From Sulfuritalea sp. (GTDB lineage Bacteria; Pseudomonadota; Gammaproteobacteria; Burkholderiales; Rhodocyclaceae), in contig JAUSCI010000047.1 of the NCBI GenBank assembly GCA_030651305.1, forward strand, positions 1-64,000: a stretch of DNA of 64,000 bases. The letters are read 5' to 3'. The notes under the pieces are model-generated. The model saw only the letters and a program-made list of their open reading frames with translations, was not told the origin of the DNA and made no database searches. Positions 30,518 through 40,576 of the stretch are shown here, piece by piece. The position numbers and the translations under genes were made by a program. The first letter of the stretch is position 1, and each line of letters starts with the position of its first letter.

Positions 30518-32365
30518 TTACAGACCTAAGCGGGCGCGTGTTTCCTTGCTTGGCACACCTTCGGGGTTCCAGCCGCGCGCCTTGTAGTACTCCGGCCGCA
30601 TCTTGTCGATGCCATTCACCAGGCCCTTGGCCGGGCCGGTCTTGGCCGGTTCGGTCTTGAGTCGCGGCGGCAGGTCGTCGTCTTTGGCGGTAAAGCCGGC
30701 GGCATTGTTGAACAGGCGTTCCATGTTCCAGATGCGCTCGCCCACCAGCGTCAGCTTTTCCATGGTCCAGTCGCCATCGCAGGCGGCATCGAGTTGCGGC
30801 TGCAGGTCGGCCAGCGACCAGGCAAAGGTGGTGAACACGCAGACGCCGGCGGAGTCGAATACCGAAGTGGCATCCTGGAAGGCCTTGACCAGATCGGCCT
30901 TGCCTTCGGTCACCAGCGGATCGGTCTTGACCGGAATGCCGAGCACTTCCGAGGCCACGGTGTAGCCGCGCAAATGGCAGGCGCCACGATTGGACGTGGC
31001 ATAGGCCAGGCCCATGCCCTGAATGCCGCGCGAATCATAGGCCGGGAATTCCTGCTGCTTGACGCCCATTGACAACTCGGGTCTGCCGTACTTGGCGCAC
31101 ATGCGGGCGGAACCGAGAGCCAGATCCTTGCCGAAGCCTTCGCCCTTGACGAGCATTTCGGCCAGGGCCACCAGCGCCTGAGCAGAACCAAAGGGCGCTT
31201 CGAGGCCGATTTGCTCCTTGCTCAGAATGCCCAGATCATAGAGTTCCATCGCCGCCGCCACGGTGGCGCCGAAAGTGATCGGATCGAAGCCGTCTTCGTT
31301 GCAGATCAGGTTGGCATATTGCAAAGCCTCCAGATCGCCGACGCCGTTGGCCGCGCCCAATGCCCAGGCCGCTTCGTATTCGAGGCCGCCCGAGGCTCCC
31401 CAGTATTGGGGTTTATTGACCACGCTGAAGTGCGTCTCGTCGATCTTCGAGATACGACCGCAGGCGATGGTGCAGCCAAAACAAGCGGCGTTGGTGACCA
31501 GATGCGACTTGCCGTCGGTCGGCCGCTTTTCGGCCATGGCCTCGGCTGAAATCTTGCGCGCGCTCTCGAACTGCACGTCGCGGTGATTGCGCGTCGGCAA
31601 CGCGCCCATTTCGTTGATGACGTTCATCAGCACCTGGGTGCCAAAGGTCGGCAAGCCCTGACCGGTGACGGCATTGTCGACCAGCACTTTCTTGGCCGCC
31701 GCCGCCGCCTGCATGAAGGCCTTCGGATTCTTGATGGCGCCGGCCCCCTTGGTGCCGCGCACGGCGACTGCCTTGAGGTTCTTCGAACCCATCACGGTGC
31801 CGACGCCGGAACGCCCGGCAGCGCGATGCAGGTCATTGACGATGCAGGCATACATGACGCCGTTCTCGCCGGCGCGACCAATGCTGCAAACGCGCACCTG
31901 CGGGTCCTGGTGGCTCTTCTTGATGATCTCTTCGGTTTGCCACACCGTCTTGCCCCACAGGTGGGCGGCATCGCGCAGTTCGACCTTGTCGTCTTCGATC
32001 GACAGGTAGACGGGCTTGGCTGACTTGCCTTCGAAAATCACCATGTCCCAGCCGGCGAACTTGAGTTCGGCGCCAAAGTAGCCGCCCGAATTGGAACAGG
32101 CGATGGCGCCGGTCAGCGCCCCCTTGGTGATTACCGAATAGCGGCCGCCGGTCGACGCCGGCGTGCCGGTGAGCGGCCCGGTGGCCATGATCAGCTTGTT
32201 GGCCGGCGCCAGCGGATCGACCTTGGGGTCGACTTCCTCGACGAAATACTTGGTGGCCAGACCGCGCTGACCCAGGTATTGCTGCGCCCACTCCATGTTG
32301 AGGGGCTCGGATTTGCAGGTGCCGTTGCTCAGATCAACGCGCAGGATTTTTCGTGTCCATCCCAT
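30518..32365 (-). CDS. aorB: Tungsten-containing aldehyde:ferredoxin oxidoreductase catalytic subunit
   Basis: 615 residues from ATG 32365 (MGWTRKILRVDLSNG), with GAGGAG 7 nt upstream. Family features: the N-terminal domain that begins with the RxDLSxG segment and binds the bis-pterin, GTVMGSKNLKAVAVRG, and the [4Fe-4S] ligands CFGCTIAC (~292-299) with the late cysteine in DSAGVCVF (~500). It oxidises aldehydes to acids. The GATG and AorA-B-C order match the NAD-linked AOR of Aromatoleum rather than archaeal stand-alone enzymes. Confidence 0.95.
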   Translation of the reverse strand: MGWTRKILRVDLSNGTCKSEPLNMEWAQQYLGQRGLATKYFVEEVDPKVDPLAPANKLIMATGPLTGTPASTGGRYSVITKGALTGAIACSNSGGYFGAELKFAGWDMVIFEGKSAKPVYLSIEDDKVELRDAAHLWGKTVWQTEEIIKKSHQDPQVRVCSIGRAGENGVMYACIVNDLHRAAGRSGVGTVMGSKNLKAVAVRGTKGAGAIKNPKAFMQAAAAAKKVLVDNAVTGQGLPTFGTQVLMNVINEMGALPTRNHRDVQFESARKISAEAMAEKRPTDGKSHLVTNAACFGCTIACGRISKIDETHFSVVNKPQYWGASGGLEYEAAWALGAANGVGDLEALQYANLICNEDGFDPITFGATVAAAMELYDLGILSKEQIGLEAPFGSAQALVALAEMLVKGEGFGKDLALGSARMCAKYGRPELSMGVKQQEFPAYDSRGIQGMGLAYATSNRGACHLRGYTVASEVLGIPVKTDPLVTEGKADLVKAFQDATSVFDSAGVCVFTTFAWSLADLQPQLDAACDGDWTMEKLTLVGERIWNMERLFNNAAGFTAKDDDLPPRLKTEPAKTGPAKGLVNGIDKMRPEYYKARGWNPEGVPSKETRARLGL

Positions 32366-32384
32366 GTCAGTCTCCTCAGTTTCC

Positions 32385-32867
32385 TTAAGCGGCGCTGGCG
32401 CGCGGTTGAGTGTCGGTCTTGCCGGCCCACTGGCGCATCTTGTCCAGTCCGGTCCAGTCGGCATCGACGTAGGTGATGGCGCCGGTCGGACAGGCCGTGG
32501 CGCAGGCCGGATCGCCGCCGCAGAGGTCGCATTTCTGCACCTTGCCGGAATCAGCTACGTAGTTGATGGTGCCGAACGGGCAGGCGATGGTGCATACCTT
32601 GCAGCCGACGCACGTATAGGCATGCACGACTTTGGCGCCGGTGGCGGCATCAATGCGAATGGCATCGACCGGGCAGGCGGCCATGCACCAGGCTTCGGCA
32701 CACTGGGTGCAGGTGTAGGGCACCTTGCGCCCCGCGTGCTCGAAGTCGAAAACCTTGATCCGCGACTTGGAGATGTTGAATACGCCGTAATTCTCAAAGG
32801 AACACGCCATCTCGCATTGGAGACAGCCGGTGCATTTGTTGGGGTCGATGTGCAACGATTTCTGCAT
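32385..32867 (-). CDS. aorA: Polyferredoxin subunit of the aldehyde oxidoreductase
   Basis: 160 residues with about 16 cysteines in four [4Fe-4S] sets: CTGCLQCEMAC, CTQCAEAWCMAACP, CVGCKVCTIACP and CDLCGGDPACATACP. DMSO-reductase/HycB-like electron-transfer fold. It passes electrons between aorB and aorC and is the first gene of the operon, 19 bp before aorB. AAGGAGG precedes ATG 32867. Confidence 0.93.
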   Translation of the reverse strand: MQKSLHIDPNKCTGCLQCEMACSFENYGVFNISKSRIKVFDFEHAGRKVPYTCTQCAEAWCMAACPVDAIRIDAATGAKVVHAYTCVGCKVCTIACPFGTINYVADSGKVQKCDLCGGDPACATACPTGAITYVDADWTGLDKMRQWAGKTDTQPRASAA

Positions 32868-32984
32868 GATGCCTCCTTATTATTTGGTGCCGGGATATGC
32901 GAACGCGTGCCTATTCTAGGCCTCAACAAATGATGTTATTAGAACTTTCGATGCTGCACTGCGCCACGCTAAAATATCAATGCG

Positions 32985-33839
32985 TCAAGCGACGAGAAAT
33001 TCGCGCACCGGCGCCACTTGCGCTGCATCCATCAGCATCGGCGCGTGGCCGACACCCGGCACTTCAATCAGCTTGGCGCGCGGTCCACGCTGGCTCATTT
33101 GCAGCGCCGCTTCGTGGGTCAGCAAGTCCGATGTCGCGCCGCGCAGCAGCAAAGTCGGACAGGCGATGGCATCGTAAAGCGGCCACAGTTCGATGTCCTT
33201 GCCGCCGCTGGCATCCTCGCGAAAAGACTGGGCAATGCCTGGGTCGTAAACAAACTCCACCTTGCCGTCTGCGGCAGTTCGCGTCACGTGCACGGTCAGA
33301 TGTCGCCATTGCGCGTCGGAAAAACTGCCGAAGGTCGCCGAGACGAATCTTACGAAGGCTTCCGCCTGCTCGATGCTGTCAAAGCGCGGCGCATGGCCCA
33401 GAAATTCGCCGATGCGCGTCAGCGAGGCACCCGCGATCACCGGGCCGACGTCATTCAGCACCAGCCTCGTGATCGGGCTTTCCGGCTGGCAGGCCAGCGC
33501 CATGCCGATCAACCCGCCCATCGACGTGCCGAGCCAATGCACGCTGTCCACATTCAGCCGCGCCAGGAGCGTCGTCATGTCGGCGCAGTATTGCGGCACC
33601 GCGTACAGCGACTTGTTGCGCAGCCAGTCGCTGCGTCCGCGCCCGACCACGTCCGGACAAACTACCCGGTAGTCGTCAGCCAGCGCCTGTGCCAGGAAAT
33701 CGAAGTCGCGCGAGCAGCGCGTCAGGCCATGGACGCAGACCAGCACCTTCGGATTGGCCGCATCGCCCCACTCGACATAGGCCATGTGATGAAAGCCGGC
33801 CGCACTGAGACACTTCACTTTTCCTTCACGCATTGCCAT
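32985..33839 (-). CDS. Alpha/beta hydrolase
   Basis: About 284 residues from ATG 33839 (MAMREGKVKCLS). The next ATG upstream (33848) has GGAG only 2 nt before it, while the same GGAG is 11 nt from 33839. Nucleophile in LGTSMGGLIGMAL, catalytic His in VPGVGHAPMLMD, oxyanion region VCVHGLTRC. Likely an esterase or C-C hydrolase; substrate unknown. It begins 18 bp after srkA's stop and belongs to comEC-srkA transcription. Confidence 0.85.
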   Translation of the reverse strand: MAMREGKVKCLSAAGFHHMAYVEWGDAANPKVLVCVHGLTRCSRDFDFLAQALADDYRVVCPDVVGRGRSDWLRNKSLYAVPQYCADMTTLLARLNVDSVHWLGTSMGGLIGMALACQPESPITRLVLNDVGPVIAGASLTRIGEFLGHAPRFDSIEQAEAFVRFVSATFGSFSDAQWRHLTVHVTRTAADGKVEFVYDPGIAQSFREDASGGKDIELWPLYDAIACPTLLLRGATSDLLTHEAALQMSQRGPRAKLIEVPGVGHAPMLMDAAQVAPVREFLVA

Positions 33840-33856
33840 GATTACCATTTCTCCAA

Positions 33857-34858
33857 TCAGCGCGCCACAATCGGACTCTCTTGCATGATCGCAATCTGCT
33901 CGCGCAGTTCGAGAATGCGCTCTTCCCAATAGCGATTCGTCGCAAACCATGGAAACGCCGCCGGAAACGCCGGATCGTTCCAGCGCCGCGCCAGCCAGGC
34001 CGAATGATGCATCAGGCGCAGCGTGCGCAGGGCTTCGATCAGTTGCAGTTCACGGTCGTCGAATTCACGAAAGGTCTCGTAGCCGGCCAGGACATGCCCG
34101 AACTGCCGCCCCATCTCTTCCGCATCGCCCGAAAGCAGCATCCACAAATCCTGTATCGCCGGCCCCATGCGGGCATCGTCGAAGTCGACAAAGTGCGGCC
34201 CATCCTGGGTCCACAGCACGTTGCCGGCGTGACAGTCGCCATGCAGGCGCAACTGCTGCACGGCGCCGGCGCGCGCGTAGCAGTGGCGCACTCCTTCCAG
34301 TGCCTGATCGGCAACGCCCTGCCATACCGATTCCAGTTCCGGCGGGATCACATGGTTCGCCAGCAACCAGTCGCGCGACTCGGTGCCGAAACTCTTTATG
34401 TCCAGCGTCTCGCGCACCTTGAAGGGCACTCGCGCGCCTACTGTGTGGATGCGAGCCATCAAGCGCCCCATCCATTCCAGAATCGGCGGCTCCGCAAACT
34501 CCGGCGCACGTCCGCCCTGGCGCGGAAAAACCGAGAAGCGAAAGCCGCCATGCGCGAACAGGGTCTTGCCCGCGATGACCAGCGGCGCCACCACCGGCAG
34601 TTCGTCTGCCAGCATGGCAGCGGTGAAGGCGTGTTCCTCGCCGATTTGCGCATCGCTCCAGCGCCCCGGCCGGTAGAACTTGGCAATCACCGGCGCGCTG
34701 TCTTCGATGCCGATCTGCCAGACGCGGTTTTCGTAGCTGTTGAGCGCCATCAGGCCACCATCACAACGGTAGCCAACACTTTCCAGAGCATCGAGAATGC
34801 GCTCCGGGTTCAGTCCGGCAAAGGGAATCTTGTCACTCGGCGTCCTGGCATCGTTCAT
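33857..34858 (-). CDS. srkA: Stress response kinase A (YihE/RdoA-like)
   Basis: 333 residues from ATG 34858 (MNDARTPSDKIPF). A choline-kinase/APH-like kinase with catalytic loop HGDCHAGNVLW and metal motif VDFDDARMGP. SrkA counters stress-induced death by opposing MazEF in E. coli. The ATGA overlap with comEC shows coupling. Confidence 0.9.
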   Translation of the reverse strand: MNDARTPSDKIPFAGLNPERILDALESVGYRCDGGLMALNSYENRVWQIGIEDSAPVIAKFYRPGRWSDAQIGEEHAFTAAMLADELPVVAPLVIAGKTLFAHGGFRFSVFPRQGGRAPEFAEPPILEWMGRLMARIHTVGARVPFKVRETLDIKSFGTESRDWLLANHVIPPELESVWQGVADQALEGVRHCYARAGAVQQLRLHGDCHAGNVLWTQDGPHFVDFDDARMGPAIQDLWMLLSGDAEEMGRQFGHVLAGYETFREFDDRELQLIEALRTLRLMHHSAWLARRWNDPAFPAAFPWFATNRYWEERILELREQIAIMQESPIVAR

Positions 34859-37257
34859 TGGCCCAATTCTATCTGGCGGGCGTGCCGCGCGTGCCAATAC
34901 CGCCTTCGCTCCTCACGCTCATGGCGGAAAGTGACGCCTGCGCTGCCCAAGCCGATCCACACCGCGCCGCCGAAATCAGTCCGATGCAGGCTCGTGCCGC
35001 TTTGCACGTAGCGCGCGACCACGTCTTCCTTCGGATGTCCGTAATGGTTGCGGTAGCCCACCGGGAAGATCACGTCGCGCGCCGCGACGGCGGCGATGAA
35101 CTCGGGCGTCGATGAAGTCCGGCTGCCGTGATGCGGCACCGTCATCACTTCCGCCGCCAGATCAGCCGGATGCTTCCTGAGCAGCGCATTTTCCGAAACC
35201 GCCTCGATGTCCGAGGTCAGCAGCATCGACTTGCCGCCTGCCGTCACCCGCAGCACACAACTCACATCGTTGGCCTTGCTCGACAACGATTCACTACCGG
35301 GATGCAGCATGTCGAAGCGCACGCCATCCCAGCTCCAGCCATCGCCATCGTGGCAAGGCTCTTGCGGTACCGGCTGCGCCGACAAGGCATGCTCGAAGGG
35401 CAAAGACGCTCTTACGATCTTCACCGGCAGTGCCGCCAGCACCGACGCCGCGCCGCCTTCGTGATCCTTGTCGGCGTGGCTGATCACCAGCACATCCAGC
35501 CGGCGCACACCCAGCGCTCGCAGGTAGGGCGCGATGATGCGATTGCCGCTGTCGGCATCCGCCGAAAAGGCCGGCCCGGCGTCGAACAGCAGATCGTGCG
35601 TCGCGGTCTGGACATGAATCGCCAGGCCCTGGCCGACATCGAGCACGGTAACTTCGGCCGCACCCTGTCCAGGGCGCGGCGGCACCACCGTCAACAGCGG
35701 CAAAAATGCCAGCAGGCCCAGCCAGCGCGCCGGAAAGCCGCGCGGCAGCAGCAACCAGACGCCGCCGGCCAGCGCCAGCAGCACCGACCATGCCGGCGGC
35801 GCGGCCTGCTGCCACATGGCCAGCGGCAGCGCCGCGAGCCAGTCGATAAAGGCCATCAGCCAGGTAGTGATGAGATGCGCCAGGGACAACAGCGGGTCGA
35901 GCAAGGGCAAGGCCCCGATGAGCACCAGAGGCGTGATGACGAAACTGACGACGGGGATCGCCACCGCATTGGCCAGCGGCGAGACCACTGAAAACTGCTG
36001 GAACAGGGCCAGCAATGCCGGCAGCATGCCCAGCGTCACCGCCCACTGTGCCCGTCCCCATTCGACCATCCAGTGCGCCGGCCCCAGCCGCCCGCTGCCG
36101 ATGTGGAAGAGCAGCGCCACGGCACCGAAGGATAGCCAGAAGCCAGCCGCCAACACCGCCCACGGATCGAGCAGCAACACCAGCAGCAGCGCCAGCAGCA
36201 GCACGCGCGAGGCCGCCATTTCGCGGCCCGTCAGGCGGGCGCCGGCGACCACGCCGAGCATGTAGAGCGTACGCTGCGCCGGCACGGCGAAGCCGGCCAG
36301 CAGACAATAGCAGAATGCGGCGAGAAAACCGCCGGCCGCCGCCGCATGTTGCGCCGGCAGCCGCAAGGGCAAGCGCGCCGAACGCCGCCAAAGCCAGTTG
36401 ATCAAGGCATACGCCAAGCCGGCAAACATCGTGATGTGCAGCCCGGAGATGCTCATCAGGTGGGTGATTCCGGTACGGGAGAAGGTCTGCCACAACTCGG
36501 CATCGATCGCCTGCTGGTCGCCGACCGCCAGTGCGACCAGAATCCCCGCATAGGGAGCATCTGGCAGCGCGGCGCGAAAGCGGTCGCGGATGTTCTCGCG
36601 CAGCATTTCGACCATGTAGGCCGGCCGCCACACCCGCGCGTCGATGCGCTCGGCGCTGCGCGGCCGGACATAGCCGGTGGCGCGGATGTTGCGTTCGAAC
36701 AGCCAGGCCTCGTAGTCGAAGCCATGCGGATTGAAATTGCCGTGCGGATGTTTCAGCCGCACCATGAATCGCCAGCGTTCGCCTGCGCGGACCGGGATCA
36801 GCGGCGAGACATCATCGTCCGCTGTATCGGGAGTGCGATACCAGGCCAGCGAAATATGCGGCGGCACGCCTGGCACCGCCTGCTCCACATCGAACTCGAA
36901 ACGCACGCCGCGCTCCAGCGCCTGCGGCAAGCCGGCAACCACGCCGGAGAGTTCGATGTCGGTGCCCTCCATCGCCGCCGGCAGTTCGTCCGCCAGCCGC
37001 AGATGAGCGAAGCTCGCCGCCCAGACGAAGCCGAGCGCCGCGCCGGCGGCAACAAGCGTCGCCACCACGACAAATCGGCGTACCACCAGCGCCGTCCCAG
37101 GGGATACCGCTTTGCATAACTCCTGCAACCCGCTTTGCAGCGCCAGCCCCAACAAAGCGCCGGAGGTCAAACCCACAAGCCACGGCGCCGCAGGCAACTC
37201 AGCCTGCTGCTGCAACAGCCAGACACCGCAGGCAAAGGCAAGAACAAAAAGGCGCAT
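34855..37257 (-). CDS. comEC: DNA uptake channel ComEC/Rec2
   Basis: 800 residues. Two N-terminal helices and an OB-like extracellular domain (~40-200) are followed by the polytopic competence domain (~215-510, HLMSISGLHITMFAGL near 270). The C-terminal metallo-beta-lactamase-like domain has SHADKDHEGG near 590 and MTVPHHGSRTSSTPEF. It translocates single-stranded DNA across the inner membrane in natural transformation, which is relevant to how this genome could import integron cassettes. Confidence 0.93.
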   Translation of the reverse strand: MRLFVLAFACGVWLLQQQAELPAAPWLVGLTSGALLGLALQSGLQELCKAVSPGTALVVRRFVVVATLVAAGAALGFVWAASFAHLRLADELPAAMEGTDIELSGVVAGLPQALERGVRFEFDVEQAVPGVPPHISLAWYRTPDTADDDVSPLIPVRAGERWRFMVRLKHPHGNFNPHGFDYEAWLFERNIRATGYVRPRSAERIDARVWRPAYMVEMLRENIRDRFRAALPDAPYAGILVALAVGDQQAIDAELWQTFSRTGITHLMSISGLHITMFAGLAYALINWLWRRSARLPLRLPAQHAAAAGGFLAAFCYCLLAGFAVPAQRTLYMLGVVAGARLTGREMAASRVLLLALLLVLLLDPWAVLAAGFWLSFGAVALLFHIGSGRLGPAHWMVEWGRAQWAVTLGMLPALLALFQQFSVVSPLANAVAIPVVSFVITPLVLIGALPLLDPLLSLAHLITTWLMAFIDWLAALPLAMWQQAAPPAWSVLLALAGGVWLLLPRGFPARWLGLLAFLPLLTVVPPRPGQGAAEVTVLDVGQGLAIHVQTATHDLLFDAGPAFSADADSGNRIIAPYLRALGVRRLDVLVISHADKDHEGGAASVLAALPVKIVRASLPFEHALSAQPVPQEPCHDGDGWSWDGVRFDMLHPGSESLSSKANDVSCVLRVTAGGKSMLLTSDIEAVSENALLRKHPADLAAEVMTVPHHGSRTSSTPEFIAAVAARDVIFPVGYRNHYGHPKEDVVARYVQSGTSLHRTDFGGAVWIGLGSAGVTFRHEREERRRYWHARHARQIELGQ

Positions 37258-37359
37258 GGCCAGTATTATGTCCCGGGCGCCAGCCTGGGACGGTATCCCC
37301 CGGTGGGATAGACCATGCGCTCCGATCCTGCCTTTTGAACCGGGTGGCGGCCCCTGCGC

Positions 37360-37950
37360 TTAGGTCTTCAGTGCGACGCTGATCTCGGCGAAGGTCTTGG
37401 CAATCTCCACGGTCTCCACCGGTTCGCCCAACTGGCTGGCGAGTTGGGACGCGGCGAACAGTCCGCGCAGGATCTGGTGACCGGAAGCATCTTCGTCCAC
37501 GACGGCAGCATGGCGCCGACCGCTAGCCTTGAGCGTCGCCACCACATGACCGACATGAGCGTGCAGCACGTCTTCCATGGCGATGACTTCAAGCCGACTT
37601 TCCGGCGTCATGATGTCGCGTACCAGCGCATCGGCGCGCGCTATGCCGCGTGCGCTGATGCATTGCAGGGTCTTTTCGCCCTGGAGATCATTCGAGGTGA
37701 TGATGCCGAGGACGTGATTCTCCACGTTAACCACCAGCAGCAGATGGACGTTGCGCCGGCGCATGACGCGCGCAGCGGTATCCACGCTGACATCCGGATC
37801 GATGGTGAAGGCAGTGACTATCCGGAAGTCAGTCATCACCGCAACCGCCGGGTCGTCCAGCGTGACCTGGGGCGGCAGCGTCTGACTCGGACGGTGGAAC
37901 CCGCTGCGTGCTCGCAAGGGGCGACTGGGCAGTGCGGAATACTTGCGCAT
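37360..37950 (-). CDS. CBS-domain protein
   Basis: 196 residues with two CBS motifs: VDTAARVMRRRNVHLLLVVNVENHVLGIITSNDL and a second starting VRDIMTPESRLEVIAMEDV. The N-terminal ~35 residues are basic and Pro-rich. It probably senses an adenylate ligand. GGAGG 7 nt upstream supports ATG 37950. No partner enzyme is adjacent. Confidence 0.8.
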   Translation of the reverse strand: MRKYSALPSRPLRARSGFHRPSQTLPPQVTLDDPAVAVMTDFRIVTAFTIDPDVSVDTAARVMRRRNVHLLLVVNVENHVLGIITSNDLQGEKTLQCISARGIARADALVRDIMTPESRLEVIAMEDVLHAHVGHVVATLKASGRRHAAVVDEDASGHQILRGLFAASQLASQLGEPVETVEIAKTFAEISVALKT

Positions 37951-38214
37951 GGTGCTTCCTCCTTCGAATCGTTTTGGGCCTGTCTCGTCGGGCAGGTTTG
38001 TCGCATTCTTCGCCCGACAATCGCTTGAAGTCCAAACTATTTATTTGATAGGGGCATTCAACTATCCGGAAACCCGCCCCGTCAGCATATACCGGCGCCG
38101 CCATGCCCATGCCATGGCCATCAATCGACAATCATCGGTCGTCGGCGATAGTGCGCCTGTCGTTTGAGACAGTCAATGATGAGCGATAATCGTTCCGACC
38201 ATTCAGGAGCCGCC

Positions 38215-38913
38215 ATGAACTACGTGATTCCCCCTGCCCCGATTCCCGCCGTGCCGGTCGCCGGCAGCGCCGACAGCTTCGCGGTGCGGCGCATCTACTG
38301 CGTCGGCCGCAACTACGCAGCGCATGCGCGTGAAATGGGCTCCGATCCGGAGCGCGAGCCACCCTTCTTTTTCTGCAAGCCGGCCGATGCCATCGTGCCG
38401 GTGGCTCCGGGCAGCACGACGGACGTCGCCTACCCGCCACAAACGACGAACTATCACCATGAAGTCGAACTCGTGGTGGCCATCGGCAAGGGCGGCAGGA
38501 ACATCGCCATCGATGCGGCCAACGACCATGTCTGGGGCTATGCCGTCGGCTTCGACATGACCCGGCGCGACCTGCAGTTCGACTTGCGCGACAAGGGCCG
38601 GCCATGGGAACTGGGCAAGGCCTTCGACCAGTCGGCGCCCATCGCGCCGATTGTTCCGGCCGGCGACAGTGGCCACCCGACGGCCGGCAGAATCTGGCTC
38701 ACGGTGAACGGCCAGTTGAAGCAGCAAGGCGATCTGTCCGACCTCATCTGGTCGGTGCCGGAAACTATCGCCCACCTGTCGAAATATTTCGAACTCTTTC
38801 CCGGCGACCTGATTTTCACCGGTACGCCGGAAGGTGTCGGCCCGGTGGTCAAAGGCGACATCGTCACCGGCGGCGTGGAAGGCCTTGGCGAACTGTCGAT
38901 TCGCATCGTGTGA
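38215..38913 (+). CDS. Fumarylacetoacetate hydrolase-family protein
   Basis: 232 residues from ATG 38215 (MNYVIPPAPIP), with AGGAG 6 nt upstream. FAH fold with VGRNYAAHAREMG, the metal ligands in HHEVELVVAIGKGG and GYAVGFDMTRRDLQ, and TGTPEGVGPV. The closest functional types are fumarylpyruvate or acylpyruvate hydrolases of gentisate/aromatic degradation. No pathway neighbours are present to decide. Confidence 0.88.
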   Translation: MNYVIPPAPIPAVPVAGSADSFAVRRIYCVGRNYAAHAREMGSDPEREPPFFFCKPADAIVPVAPGSTTDVAYPPQTTNYHHEVELVVAIGKGGRNIAIDAANDHVWGYAVGFDMTRRDLQFDLRDKGRPWELGKAFDQSAPIAPIVPAGDSGHPTAGRIWLTVNGQLKQQGDLSDLIWSVPETIAHLSKYFELFPGDLIFTGTPEGVGPVVKGDIVTGGVEGLGELSIRIV

Positions 38914-38960
38914 GCCGGAATCGAAATCGACCCGGCCCGTGCATCCGCTAGAATGACGGC

Positions 38961-39503
38961 ATGCGCCGCAAGCTCCGCAAGTTTCTTCCCGACCATGACG
39001 CGATTCGAAATAACCGCTGGCTCGCGCCGTTCGAGAACACCCTGCTGCATCCGCGACTGTGGCACATCAACCGCCGCTCGGCGGCTGGGGCCGTGGCGGC
39101 GGGCATGTTCTGCGGACTGATCCCGGGCCCGTTCCAGATGCTGGGCGCGGCGATTTGCGCGGTAATCTTCCGCGTCAATCTGCCGCTGGCCACGCTGGTC
39201 ACTTTTTACACCAACGCGTTCACCATCGTGCCACTCTACCTTGTCGCCTTCGCCATCGGACAATGGGCGCTGCCTGGCGCACACCATGAATTTGTCGCTC
39301 CCCCCGAGCCCGGAGAAGACGGTCTGGTGGCATGGGTACACGCGCTGATCGACTGGATGGCCGGCCTCGGTTCGCCGCTGGCCCTGGGCCTGGTGCTGCT
39401 CGCCACCGGCCTTGCCGTCACCGGCTATTTTTCGATCAGGCTGGTCTGGCGAATTTATCTGATCCGCGCCTGGCGCCAGCGCAGTCAAAGGCTTGCCTCA
39501 TGA
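38961..39503 (+). CDS. DUF2062 membrane protein
   Basis: 180 residues. DUF2062 signature with [23 protein letters not shown] and [17 protein letters not shown], and three or more membrane helices. Function unknown. Its TGA overlaps the channel gene's start as ATGA, so both are expressed together. Confidence 0.85.
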   Translation: MRRKLRKFLPDHDAIRNNRWLAPFENTLLHPRLWHINRRSAAGAVAAGMFCGLIPGPFQMLGAAICAVIFRVNLPLATLVTFYTNAFTIVPLYLVAFAIGQWALPGAHHEFVAPPEPGEDGLVAWVHALIDWMAGLGSPLALGLVLLATGLAVTGYFSIRLVWRIYLIRAWRQRSQRLAS

Positions 39504-40558
39504 ACTACGACAGCAACAACGACGACGTCCTGCGCCGCGCACGGCATTCGATCTTCGTCGCCCTGGCATCATTTTCCGTCGTCATGGTGGGCGGAGCGTT
39601 TGGCTACAAGCAGTTTGCCGGGGTCGATGCGACCTGGCTCGATGCCATTTACATGACATTCCTGATGGTTGCCACCATCGGCTACGGCGCCGGCGTGGAT
39701 GTCTATCACCACCCTGAACGGGAGATTTTCACGATGGCGGTGGCGTTTTCCGGCATCGGCATCATGACCTATTTCTTTTCAAGCATCACCGCGCTGGTAC
39801 TGGCCAGTGACTTTGACAAATCAATGCGGAGACGACGCATGGACAAAATGATGAAAAAAGTTCGAGGCCACTACATCCTGTGCGGCTTCGGTCGCGTCGG
39901 ACGCAATGTGGCGGACGAACTGGAAGCCACCAACCATCACTACGTCGCCATCGACGAAAGCCTGGAACTGCTGGAATCGCATGCTGAAAGGAAGCCGGGC
40001 ATGCTCTATCTGCAAGGCGACGCCGCCGACGACGATCTGCTGATCAGCGCCAACATCGCGGAGGCCAAGGGTGTTTTTGCGGTAACCGGCGACGACAGCC
40101 GCAACCTGATGATCAGCCTGACCGCCAGACAGCTCAATCCCGCCGCGCGAATAGTGGCGCGCTGCAATGATCTGCGTAACGTGGAAAAAATGCGCAAGGC
40201 CGGCGCCGACTCCATCGTCTCGCCGAACTTCACCGGCGGCATGCGCATCGCCTCGGCGATGTTGCGGCCCCACGTCGTGTCGTTCCTGGACGAAATGCTG
40301 CGCTCGGTGCACAAGTTGCGGGTCGAGGAAGTGGTCTTGCCCGCCGATTTCGAACCACGTCCGCTGGCCACGCTACACCGGATGCGCAGCGACAACTATG
40401 TGTTGCTGGCGGTGCGCACGCGCGGCGACTGGGAGTTCAACCCGCGCGGCGACTTCATCCTGCAGCCGGGCTTCACCGTGGTCGCGATGGCCTCGCCACA
40501 AGGACGAACCGACCTCGAAAACGCCCTCCAGGGAACGAACCAAGACGACACGGAATAG
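39500..40558 (+). CDS. Potassium channel protein with TrkA-N domain
   Basis: 352 residues from ATG 39500. Two membrane helices flank the pore with the filter TIGYGAG; then a TrkA-N (RCK) Rossmann domain ([17 protein letters not shown]) binding a nucleotide, and a TrkA-C-like end (~270-345). An ion channel of the MthK/Kch type, gated by ligand. Confidence 0.9.
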   Translation: MNYDSNNDDVLRRARHSIFVALASFSVVMVGGAFGYKQFAGVDATWLDAIYMTFLMVATIGYGAGVDVYHHPEREIFTMAVAFSGIGIMTYFFSSITALVLASDFDKSMRRRRMDKMMKKVRGHYILCGFGRVGRNVADELEATNHHYVAIDESLELLESHAERKPGMLYLQGDAADDDLLISANIAEAKGVFAVTGDDSRNLMISLTARQLNPAARIVARCNDLRNVEKMRKAGADSIVSPNFTGGMRIASAMLRPHVVSFLDEMLRSVHKLRVEEVVLPADFEPRPLATLHRMRSDNYVLLAVRTRGDWEFNPRGDFILQPGFTVVAMASPQGRTDLENALQGTNQDDTE

Positions 40559-40576
40559 CCGGCGCGGCAAGACCGC

